A DNA stretch of 60,854 nucleotides from Hortaea werneckii (Eukaryota; Ascomycota; Dothideomycetes; Mycosphaerellales; Teratosphaeriaceae). Below the pieces are notes generated by a model, which worked only from the letters and a program-made list of their open reading frames with translations, was not told the origin of the DNA and did not search any database. Where the stretch lies: positions 1 through 60,854 of the forward strand of contig JBAOKB010000116.1 of assembly GCA_037044905.1 (NCBI GenBank), read 5' to 3'. This document shows positions 33,501 to 41,599 of the stretch, piece by piece (positions within the stretch are counted from its first letter, which is position 1; each line of letters begins with the position of its first letter). The position numbers and the translations under genes were made by a program.

Positions 33501-33963
33501 AATCCAACATTCGCAACAGCAAATCCGAAAGCAGCGATTTAAAGAATCAAAAACGGCACCTTAGCTTAAGAAGGGGGATAAGGTGTATCTTCTAACGAAG
33601 AACCTAAAAACAAAGCGGAAAACGAAGAAACTGGATTATGTCAAAGTCGGACCATTTTTGATTACTAAACAAAAAGGAGCAGTTAGCTACCGACTTAAAC
33701 TCCCACTAGACGCTAGGATCTATCTAGTATTCCATGTATCCTTATTGGAACCCGCACACACTAATGCCACGCTGCAAACAACGTTCTATTACTAGGAATA
33801 AGAAGACGACGAATACGAAGTCGAAAAGATTATTAGCTACGACAAGAAGAGTTAGCGATATCTTATTAAGTAGAAAGGATATCCTAGCGATGAAAATACA
33901 TGGGAACTACTTACTAATCTTAACTGCCGGAAACTCCTAAAGCGCTTCCATTCTAGAAGTTAA
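30550..33963 (+). pseudogene. Gypsy pol remnant: protease, RT, RNase H, integrase, chromodomain
   Basis: The frame is -1 to gag. Protease: IIDSGASGNFIS near 30670-30705 and DVVIGTP. Reverse transcriptase: LRMVIDYRRLNKVTVKNRYP at about 31,430 and the catalytic box, which reads YVDN at 31735-31746 instead of YVDD (GAC to AAC). RNase H: VETDASDLAIGACIT and YTDHKNL. Integrase: His/Cys zinc-binding region near 32,710-32,870, TIDFI, FITDRDKLF and HLETDS. Chromodomain: YEVEKIISYDKKS to ENTWELL at about 33,810-33,930. Stops sit where Gln or Trp is expected, all TAG or TAA. No indel was noticed in about 3.4 kb. Non-functional. Confidence 0.88.
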
Positions 33964-34105
33964 AGGTAAAAGGCGAAGGCTCGTTCTAAAGCTAGAAACC
34001 AAAATCTACGGCAGCTAAGTCCTAGAATTAAGCAGGTTGCTTAGAAGTCTCTAGTTCGCGCAGCAAACAATCCTACTTCTCTTGCGAACGAGTATTGTTC
34101 TGCTC

Positions 34106-34297
34106 TTAAACCTTGCGGTTGCGGACTAGACGACGACGAACCTTATCTAACTCGTCCAACAGTTGTTCTACCTTTTTCTTATCCTCTAAAATCTTCGAGG
34201 AAAGGTTGTTACTAGCTCGGTCTAGCGCCTCCCACGAAGACACAACATAAGGACGACTACGGCGCTCGCACTCGGCGCATTTTCCACCGGAAGGCAT
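34106..34297 (-). pseudogene. Antisense CxxC plus coiled-coil ORF inside the Gypsy element
   Basis: On the strand opposite pol, between the pol end and the 3' LTR, an ATG at 34297 opens a 63-codon frame. It starts MPSGGKCAECERRSRPYVV and continues as a charged heptad-like helix (KILEDKKKVEQLLDELDKVR). The TAA that ends it could be a mutated CAA, since the frame stays protein-like for about 20 more codons. I recall similar short cysteine-pair plus helix proteins predicted in quantity in Fusarium and dothideomycete genomes, apparently from retroelements. Function unknown. It may be a gene the element carries (inference). Confidence 0.5.
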
Positions 34298-34472
34298 AAT
34301 GAAACAAGTCTTGTTCCTTTTATAGCAATGGTTACAAGGACAAGGGCTTTCGAAATGGAAGGAAAGGATGGTCGCGGCCTTTTTTAGGCGGTCTTAATGA
34401 GATCGGGAAGCCATAACGAAGACTAAGTTGTGGGGATGACCACACTATAAGCTTTAGGGACGAAGCTAGAAT

Positions 34473-34482
34473 GGAAGGGGGG
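34473..34482 (+). other. Polypurine tract of the Gypsy element
   Basis: GGAAGGGGGG directly before the 3' LTR (separated by TAG), the expected primer for plus-strand DNA synthesis. Confidence 0.65.
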
Positions 34483-34485
34483 TAG

Positions 34486-34885
34486 TGTTACGAACACGTA
34501 AGACAGACGGAGCGATTAGATAAGAGAAGACGGACGCTAACGGGATGGACATGGCTAAACGGAACCAGCTCCTAAAGAATTACGAACCGAAGGTCACGTA
34601 AGTAAGCAAAACGAGAAATGCTTACTATGCTCGCCTTAAGGGAGGGGACACTAGTAAGCAAAACGAGAAATGCTTACTATGCTCGCATGAAGACACGAAT
34701 CTCTTATGTATATAACTAGGCATGTTTCTCGTTAGGAGTTCGTGTGTTTAACTCATGTTGCAATCCGACTATTAGGTAGAGACCTAACAGCCTTGTTACA
34801 ATTAGTTATCCCACAACCTAGTTGTCTTAACACATCTGTTCCAAAGAGCTCTAAACCCGTAACACTACTTCGTAGGGTCGCAACA
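34486..34885 (+). repeat. 3' LTR (400 bp)
   Basis: Aligns end to end with the 5' LTR apart from the missing 52 bp unit. I count 13 substitutions between them; each is C/T or G/A, and each fits a CpA or TpG turning into TpA in one of the two copies. Confidence 0.93.
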
Positions 34886-34890
34886 ACCGG
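34886..34890. repeat. Target-site duplication, right copy (ACCGG)
   Basis: The five bases after the 3' LTR. Collapsing this with the left copy restores an uninterrupted transposase frame across the junction, which confirms the insertion boundaries. Confidence 0.65.
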
Positions 34891-36069
34891 CTACTTTGAC
34901 TATTAAAGCTACGCGTAGATCTAGTAGTTAGCTATAGTCTATAAGGATACCTCTTGCTAAGAGCGTCGAATAAATCTAAAGGCCTTAAGTAAATTCATAG
35001 TAGTATATAGATCTCGGCCCTTATTAAACTCTTTACCTATAAACCGAATCTAGTAGCGCTTATAGATTGCTTTAAATAAAGCAATAATCCCCTAATTAAG
35101 AGGCTAAGTCTTACTTATTAAATTAGGTAGCAACTAGATAATCTCGGTGTTTTAAAGGCTATATCCTTTAGGCACTATTAAAAGCTTATTATAAGCAGCA
35201 ATGTAAGCGCTAAAGTTGTCGAGCAATAGTACTACCTTTCGGCTAGTTATTTGTCGATTAAACTAACGTAACTATTTAGTAAAGATCTTAGCCGTTATCT
35301 AGTGCTTTTTGTTCTACCGATAGATATAGTCGAGGCGCTTTAAGTCGACTCTAGCAGCTCTAAAGCAGGTAAGCCTCTAAAACTAGCTAATTATCTACGG
35401 CTTTAGCTTATATATGCTAGTAGTATTTACGCAAAAGTAGAGCGTAATTTATACTTTATTGCTCTTAATACTAGTTATCTAGTAGGTAGAGAGAGAGCGC
35501 TCTAGTATAGCCTTCTAAAAAAGGCTAGTCTTATTAGCGTTATACTAGTTTTCGAGTAAATACTAAGCAAGCTAAGCTTAAACTATAGCTAGAGCTGCTA
35601 TTATATCTACCTTATTTATACTACCGGCCTTACTATGTTAAGTATACTCCTTTATCCCTTTACGAGCTTTAAAGCCGCCTAACTAGCCGTTACTCTATCT
35701 AGGCTCTTTAAGGTATTAATATTAAGGCAATCGGCGCTAGAACTATAAAGCTCGAACCTTTAAGATATCGTTAGTAATAGGCTATCGATACTCTTTAGTA
35801 GCGACCTACTAAGTAAGAGCCGCTTTAAGATCCGGCTAGCTTTCGACGTGCTACCTCTTACGCTCTAAGCGCTCTACTACGCTATTAAGGTAACTATATC
35901 GCTTACTAAGGGCGTAGCAGATAGTAGTTTATGTAATAGGCTTACCAAACTAACTCTCGAACCTCTTAGCTAGCTCTCTCTAAGTATCTAAAGGGTGTTT
36001 AGCGCGTAGGCGCTAAACCGTAGCGCGCTCTTCGTCGGTAAATAGAGTCCTCTTTGCCTTCTAAGCCGT

Positions 36070-36182
36070 TATAAAGGCCTCTAGTAGCTACTAAGGTAGT
36101 AGTTTAGAGGTAGTATAAAGCTCTAGTGCCTACTAAGGTAGTAGTTTAGAGGCAGTATAAAGCTCTAGTGCCTACTAAGGTA
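36070..36182 (-). repeat. 42-bp in-frame tandem repeat in transposase N-terminus
   Basis: Two complete copies plus a partial third of a 42 bp unit (CTCTAGTGCCTACTAAGGTA... on the plus strand), differing by a few transitions. It encodes 14-residue units of the type LYTASKLLP on the minus strand. Confidence 0.75.
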
Positions 36183-36325
36183 CCTCTATACTACTACTCT
36201 ATAGCAATTACTTAGTAAGCGACGTAGCTAGTCGATTGCTATAGAGTTTATCTAGGTTCTAGCAATATTTTGTAGTAAATTAAAAAAAGCTAAAGAAAAA
36301 AATTGCTATAAGGCGGTATTGCTAT

Positions 36326-36355
36326 TAAGGGGATGCTTGTATAGAGTTTAGACTA
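36326..36355. repeat. Terminal inverted repeat, right end
   Basis: The inverted partner of the left terminus. Its outermost base reads T where the left end has C, a CpA to TpA change. It is followed directly by the TA target duplication. Confidence 0.7.
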
Positions 36356-36357
36356 TA

Positions 36358-36918
36358 TGTACTATGTACCGTACTAGAGTAGCGCACGGTTGGGAGCTTA
36401 TTAGCGACAGTGGGAGTTGGTGGGCTGACTGGCCTGGCTGAGCCTCGTCCGCCCCGGTTTAGCTTACGATCTGGAGCTGACTTTGGACCCTGAAACGACG
36501 CGTCCCTCCATGTGAAAGATGCAGATGTCCCCCGAACTTCCAAGGTTGGAACTGGCAGTGAAACAACATCATCGTCATTGTCACCACCCCTTCTCCCAAC
36601 CTTGGAATCCATCAACACCATCCTTTTTCCTCTTCAATTCCATTGTCAGTCCACTATCACCACTACGACTACTACAATAAGAACAATTGCATCAGCAAGG
36701 ATACCTTGACCCGCTCCGATCAAAGAAACCACCTCCTCCAACCCGCCCAGCGCGAGGCAATCGCGCCTCGCAACCATTGCGACATCTCCATACCACGACA
36801 GTCCCACATGCTTCTGTGAAGCCGCGAACCACGATTCGCCTACGACCAATCTACCACATCCTCCTCTCCATTAACTACAACTCCAACAACTACACCAACA
36901 CCCCCCTTCCCACAAACA
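36358..36918. promoter_or_regulatory. Upstream region of the SPT small-subunit gene
   Basis: 561 bp between the transposon's right TA and the start codon. Composition returns to normal here. CT- and CA-rich leader sequence precedes the ATG. No specific binding site is assigned. Confidence 0.5.
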
Positions 36919-37556
36919 ATGGAGATCCTCAGCCCGACCACCCAATATGCCACCCTCGCCGCCATCCTCATCATGGCCGCCACCTTCCTCCTCTACAAAC
37001 CTACCGGCCTCGTGCGCTGGTTACAGAAGAAGAACTACCAATACGAAGTCACCTTCGCCCTCTACATGCTCACTCCCACGGAGAAATTCGTCTTTAGTAA
37101 GTCTCTCTCTCTCCCATCCTCTCCCTCTCCCATCCGAACGGGCACATCCAGTCTCCGATCCTATCCCAGGGGTGACTCCCCGACCCGCGGAAAACCACCA
37201 CCAACAGAAAAGTCCCCATCGCTAACAACCCTCTCCTCACAGACTCCATCCTCTTCCTCACCCTCTCCATGTTCCTCCTAGCCGTAATCCTCTACCTACC
37301 CGACCACATCTTAACCATCTCGCGACGGGGATACTACTACTGCGCGGGCGGCGTCTACGGGACCTGGACCGACACTACCTCCTCATCAACCACCACCACA
37401 CTTCACATCCCCGCCGCCGCTGCAGATAAGCTAGGCGATGGCGCGCACGCGGCCTCCGGGGCCGTGGTCGAGCTCGCGGGAAATGCGTACCAGGTGGCGG
37501 TGAATACGGCGGTCGCGGCGCAGGAGGCTGTCACGGGGTTAGGGGGGTGGGAGTAG
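36919..37556 (+). CDS. Serine palmitoyltransferase small-subunit-like protein (163 aa, 2 exons)
   Basis: Exon 1 is 36919-37096, exon 2 is 37243-37556, with a 146 nt intron (GTAAGT, branch GCTAACA, CACAG) joined in phase 1. A first hydrophobic helix (YATLAAILIMAATFLLY) is followed by LQKKNYQYEVTFALYMLTP, then across the splice EKFVFNSILFLTLSMFLLAV and YLPDHI. This strongly resembles the ssSPT core (YQYxxVTALYMLEPWERxxFNS, later MPQHI), where the small subunit activates serine palmitoyltransferase, the first step of sphingolipid synthesis in the ER. The Trp of EPWE is replaced by TPTE here. An Ala-rich amphipathic tail of about 70 residues is added. Two membrane spans. A nested transposon lies upstream. 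Confidence 0.72.
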
Positions 37557-38544
37557 GAGTGGAAGGATAACGGTGTCCTTTCTTTTCTCTCGTTTCCCCG
37601 TCTTGGGGGCAATTTGGGCCCAGTTCTGGGGCATGTGGATCGTCTTTTTTTTTCTTTCTTTTTTTTTTTTGAATCGCCTTTTTTGTGATATCTTTATCTT
37701 TATATCTTTGGATCGATGCAAAATAAAAAAGAGAGGGAAATTCAGATTTCGGGGCTAGCGAGGCGTTCTTCTCTGGCGTTTGTTGACGTTTTTTTTTATT
37801 TTTTTTGGTCTTTTTGCTGCGATGACCCCCTGAGGTTCTTCTTCTTCTTCTTTCTTCTACTTCTTGTTCTTCTTTTACTGTCTCACTTGACAGTCAGAGC
37901 AGAAGGAAAGACGAAAGGAAGGAAAGCGGGCAGGGGGGAATGAGGAGGGGAAAGAAAGAAAAATTAGAGGAGGACACTGAGGGAGGGGCAAGGAGACCAA
38001 TTTTTTGATCGATTGGGGCGGAGATATACTTTGCAAAAACCTAGAAAGAAGAGCCTGGCTCCAGGGTAGAGCTTAGAAGTTCGAAGTTTGATGACGATGG
38101 GGGAAAAGGGAGATGTGTCAATCCCATTCGAAATCTCGTTCAAGCAGAAGATTGATCTTCTCGTCAGTTGGGATGCATGGGGTCAAGGCATTTGTACGAG
38201 TATCTTGCGGGCTTTTTTCTTTTTTTAAAAGGGAATAGGCTCCCTCCTTCCATTGTTTCCCGGCTCTTGGAAGTTTCGGGACATTAGAAGGAAAGAATGG
38301 GGATACCTCAGATATGCGGAAAGGATCTTGGCCAATTTTTTTTTCCCCCTACATCGCCTATGAAACACAAATTTTCTTTTCTTGATTCCCTTTCGTCTTG
38401 GTTCTCCCGCTATTGTCCTCCTTCTCTGAGGATCAAGAGAAACGACCTTTTTTCCCTGCCAATGCAATTTTAGTAAGGGGGTGATCCCTCTCAGCTACTA
38501 CCAACGATTTGATTTCCCCTCCCCTTCCATATAGGTGGCCCAAT
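37557..38544. other. Intergenic, convergent 3' ends, pyrimidine-rich
   Basis: Between the SPT small-subunit gene (+) and the zinc-cluster gene (-). Contains several T runs (near 37660, 37792, 38337) and a CTT-repeat tract at about 37838-37876. No gene seen. Confidence 0.55.
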
Positions 38545-40690
38545 TCATGTCATAGAGCTCCAGTCAAACGGCTGCATATTATCCACGAACGAGAAGTCCT
38601 CGAGATTCGGATAATTGGGGTCCAGGTACGTGCCGAAGATATCGTCCATGCCGTTGAATAGATCGACTCCTCCCCCGTTACCACTGCCACCACTCCCACC
38701 CCCAGCCACATCTTGTGCATGGGAAGAAGAAGCAGGATCATTTGGAATCCTAGCCTTATCGCCACTTGTCGAACCTGATATCCCCGGCGCGGCTGACTCT
38801 CCTCCTCCTCCTCCACTGACAGCAGGATCAGCAGATTGCTGAAACAGCGCATCCTTCAGCCCCGTCCGATCGCCATTCAAAGCCGGCATACAAGGCTCAT
38901 CGAAACGCGGCGCCGCCCCGCCTCCCGAGCGGCCGACGCCGCCCGTAATATTCGTCCCTCCCCCGCCCGCCGCACTAACAGGGACGCGCTTCACGCGGAA
39001 CGAAGCCAGACTCGGGGCGCGATCAAGCTCATCCAGGACCTTCTGAGCCAGCGTCGCCATCGCATCCGCCGAGCTCCAGGTCCGCCGTAAAGCGTGCAGG
39101 ATCCTCGTACACTGGCGGACCATAGCGCGGGCGTCTTCCTGCTGGTGCCGGAACTGCGACTGGCGGAGGTGCTGGTACGCGACGGACAAGGCGAGGGAGA
39201 CGGAATAAGGGACGAAGGGCAAGCCGTTGAGCTCGAGCCCGTAGCTGGATTCCATCAGACGCAGGACTTCGCTGGCGCAGAGCCGTTGCCGGATCGCCGA
39301 GTGCGTGCCGCGGGATATCTGCTTGATGCCGCGCGAGCGGTGGGACAGGACGGCGGTGCAGAGGTAGAAGAGGTGCAGGGTGGCTTGTTCGGATTGCGAG
39401 AGCTCCCAGGCTTGCGAGGCGTCGAAGATGCTTTCCAGGTCTGGGTAGTGGTCTTCCCAGCCTGTGAGGTCGACCGACACGCGGGGGCGGTAGAAGTCGA
39501 TGATTTGGTTGAGCAGGTCGGTGATGCGGAGCCAGGCTTCGAAGGCGGGGAAACCGCTCTCGCCCGGGTGGAAGGGGTCGATGGCGATGTCCACGTCGCT
39601 CATGATGATGGGTCGCCCGTTCATGCTGGAGTTGGCTCGGTCTAGAGCGTAGAGGCACCAGAATAAGCGTTTCATGGCGAGGTCCATGCCGGTGGGTGTC
39701 GTTGATTGTTGTCCGAGGTGGATTCCTAGGGTTTGAGCATGGTGCATGGCTTGCGATAGGAGCATGGAGGCGTCTTCCGCGACATCTGCTCCTTCCTGTC
39801 ACATCATTGTCAGTAATTGCTCACGACCTCTAGTCGGTGTCAAAACGCTTCAAAGCTTACGTTGTGCATGGAGACTAGAGCCAAAATCCTAATGAGCGTG
39901 ACCTTGTCATATTTGCACGGCGCTCGAAGGGCTCCCATGACGGAACTGTGAAGTCGACTGCAGAAATCTCGAGGGGGGAGCGCGGTTGATGAATTTCCGA
40001 GCTTCAAGTGCGGTTCGGCTTGAGCATCCTTCGCAGCAACCAGACACACCGCGTGAGCGAGTGGCTCTGGCACAAGTCCAGCTGCATGTTGCTGGCGGAA
40101 CTCATCCTCGTCCAACAGTGGCAGGAAGACATGGATGCGGCGGAAGTAGATATCGATAAGAGGACCAAGGACAGCCGAATGCGGTCGTTCCAGCTGGGTA
40201 CTAGACGCATACGCCTGTCGACTGCCTCCTCCTCCGCCGCTACCGGTAGACTGGTTCTTGTGCTTGAGAAGGGCTTCGAACTCCTGTCGATCAACCCAGA
40301 TCCCTATATCGTCGTTCGGCGGTCGTTGCGTCTCCCCGTCATGCGAGCTCGGTCGATTGAGGAAAGCGGCTTCGGGGTTCAAGTCACTGACGAAGCGTTT
40401 GCCACCGCCCGTGGAATTGGGCGTTTCGGCCGAAGACCGCTCGGTGTTATGAGCGGCCGCAGCGCCATCACTGCCGTCCGTCTCGCCTTCATGATCGCCG
40501 TTTGCGAAGTGCACGCATCTTTTCTGAGGAGCCAAAGTTAGACGATAGTTCGGGTGGTGAAGATGGGCCGGCGCTGTGACAACGCGGACGATGCACTTGC
40601 CTTACGGGCTCGGCAGGACTCGCACGCCTTCGCCAGCCGTCTCCGTTTCGGCGTGTCACCTGCGTACTGATGCACGAAGGTGAGCTCCAT
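38545..40690 (-). CDS. Fungal zinc-cluster transcription factor (667 aa, 3 exons)
   Basis: Exons: 40690-40601, 40523-39861, 39795-38545. Exon 1 encodes MELTFVHQYAGDTPKRRRLA then KACESCRARK; exon 2 opens with KRCVHF. The joined motif CESCRARKKRC is the first half of a Zn2Cys6 cluster, cut by an intron with a GC donor (AAG|GCAAGT) and CAG acceptor. No second CxxC-type half follows; the next residues are acidic and Ala-rich. Then come RFVSDLNPEAAF and the fungal-specific transcription factor middle domain (LGPLIDIYFRRIHVFLPLLD through LFWCLYALDRANSSMNGRP). The tail is Gly/Ser/Asp-rich and ends FVDNMQPFDWSSM, a possible activation segment. It is a nuclear DNA-binding regulator by family; the target genes are unknown. 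Confidence 0.85.
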
Positions 40691-41599
40691 GGCCGAGCGC
40701 CTGCAGCATTGTGAGGCTCGCTCGTCACTTGTTTCGCGATAGCAACTGGTTACGGGCCAGTCATAGCGTTGGATATTAGTGAATCCATAATAGGTGGAGC
40801 ACGCGTTGGCCACGCTTTGGCGTTAGTCATCCCGTTCCAGCCAGCCGTTCGGCCTGCTTGAAAAGCGGATCGCCTAGACCGTCCCTAGGCGGGGGCTGTT
40901 AGGAACATCGACGCACCGATCAGGATCAGAAACATCCCTTCCCGTCTATACCTTATTCTTGGGATGCGCGGTGCTCAAAAGAGTGAAAGAAAATGTTCTG
41001 TCGCTGTTTCCCAGAACCCACCAAAGGAAAAGAAAATGTAAAGGAAAAGGAAAAGACCTTCTACGTACAAAAGAACTTGAAATGTAACAAGTGTATCCCA
41101 GCTTCAGTCCGGCTGCAACAACTAAAGATATTCTCTTCTAGCCTCAGAGGTGAGGTTATAACCAAAACAAGTATCGACAATTGAAACTGTTTCCCCCACA
41201 TCGACATCTTCACCTCCCTCATCGAAGCCGCAGCTTTGGAATCGAATCCAATGTATTGACATACTAAACTGCAACGCAAAAGAGTCCATCTGCAGGGCAA
41301 TCGATTAATGAATGCTCGACAGAAAGTATGGGGATACATAGATAATTCCACATGTTCTTTCGCATGCATCGGACATAGCGTGTAAACTGTGATGCATTCC
41401 TTTTGGTAATGTTGAATAATGTGTAATGCCAACAGCTCAGGCATAGAAAGAACCACCCCGTTTCGAAAATCCGGTCCATCCAACCCTTCTCCTTTCTCAT
41501 AACTAACGCCCACGCTTTTGAATAGAAACCAGAAAGGAACAATCCAGATACAAGCCAATTCCATCCCTGAGAACATCTCACTCACTTCCTTCCTTCCCC
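40691..41599. other. Intergenic, no gene seen
   Basis: Upstream of the zinc-cluster gene and downstream of SER1. A 180-codon minus-strand frame (41061-41603) has no family signal and lies where the SER1 3' UTR should be. Confidence 0.5.

Larger units (their letters stand above)
28083..34885 (+). mobile_element. Ty3/Gypsy chromovirus LTR retrotransposon, full length but dead
   Basis: 6.8 kb element with LTRs at 28083-28534 and 34486-34885, both starting TGTTACGA and ending TCGCAACA. Between them: gag with a CCHC knuckle, aspartic protease, reverse transcriptase, RNase H, integrase and a C-terminal chromodomain, in the order typical of chromoviruses (MAGGY-like). A purine tract (GGAAGGGGGG, 34473-34482) precedes the 3' LTR. 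The chromodomain is expected to steer integration to heterochromatin. The element is full of TAG/TAA stops from transitions but has no obvious frameshift over several kilobases, as expected from RIP. Confidence 0.92.
27690..36240 (-). pseudogene. Fot1/pogo transposase remnant, interrupted
   Basis: Minus-strand translation from about 36,240: an N-terminal region with three near-identical 14-codon repeats, then LFTDEERATV and LRAKHPLDT, a helix-turn-helix/CENP-B-type region (RELAKRFESSFGKPITYTT), and the DDE core. The first catalytic motif reads YNANKTSLF (about 35,520-35,545), with AN-K where the family has D and E. The second is intact, VVLLLDNFSAY (about 35,205-35,235). The third reads TQPLNQGII in outline, with N for D near 35,095. 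Numerous TAG/TAA codons fall where Gln or Trp is expected. The frame is broken at 34,886 by the retroelement and continues in the same frame at 28,082 (INPPKEAVKDNLKRSFKAIA). Non-functional. Confidence 0.83.
27609..36355 (-). mobile_element. Fot1/pogo-type DNA transposon, split by a Gypsy insertion
   Basis: The ends are degenerate terminal inverted repeats: left 27609 onward CAGTCGAAACTTTCTACAAG, right end on the minus strand TAGTCTAAACTCTATACAAG. Each is flanked by a TA (27607-27608 and 36356-36357), the target duplication of Tc1/mariner-pogo elements. Removing the nested retroelement (28083-34885) and one copy of the 5 bp duplication leaves about 1.94 kb, close to Fot1/Pot2 size. The minus strand codes for a CENP-B/DDE transposase running from about 36.2 kb down to 34,886 and resuming at 28,082. 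The element is rich in TAG/TAA and A+T, unlike its flanking genes. It is inactive. Confidence 0.85.

Noticed and set aside
28574..33963. Stop-codon reassignment or readthrough (TAG/TAA as Gln) to explain a long frame broken only by TAG/TAA
   Set aside because: Some stops replace Trp, not Gln; the catalytic Asp residues are also lost; LTR differences show the same CpA-type mutation outside coding sequence; and host genes in the window end at all three stop codons. RIP explains everything.
34890..36330. A separate unknown AT-rich gene or a centromere-like AT-rich block
   Set aside because: Translating the minus strand through the stops gives CENP-B/DDE transposase motifs and the block is bounded by inverted repeats and TA, so it is transposon remnant.
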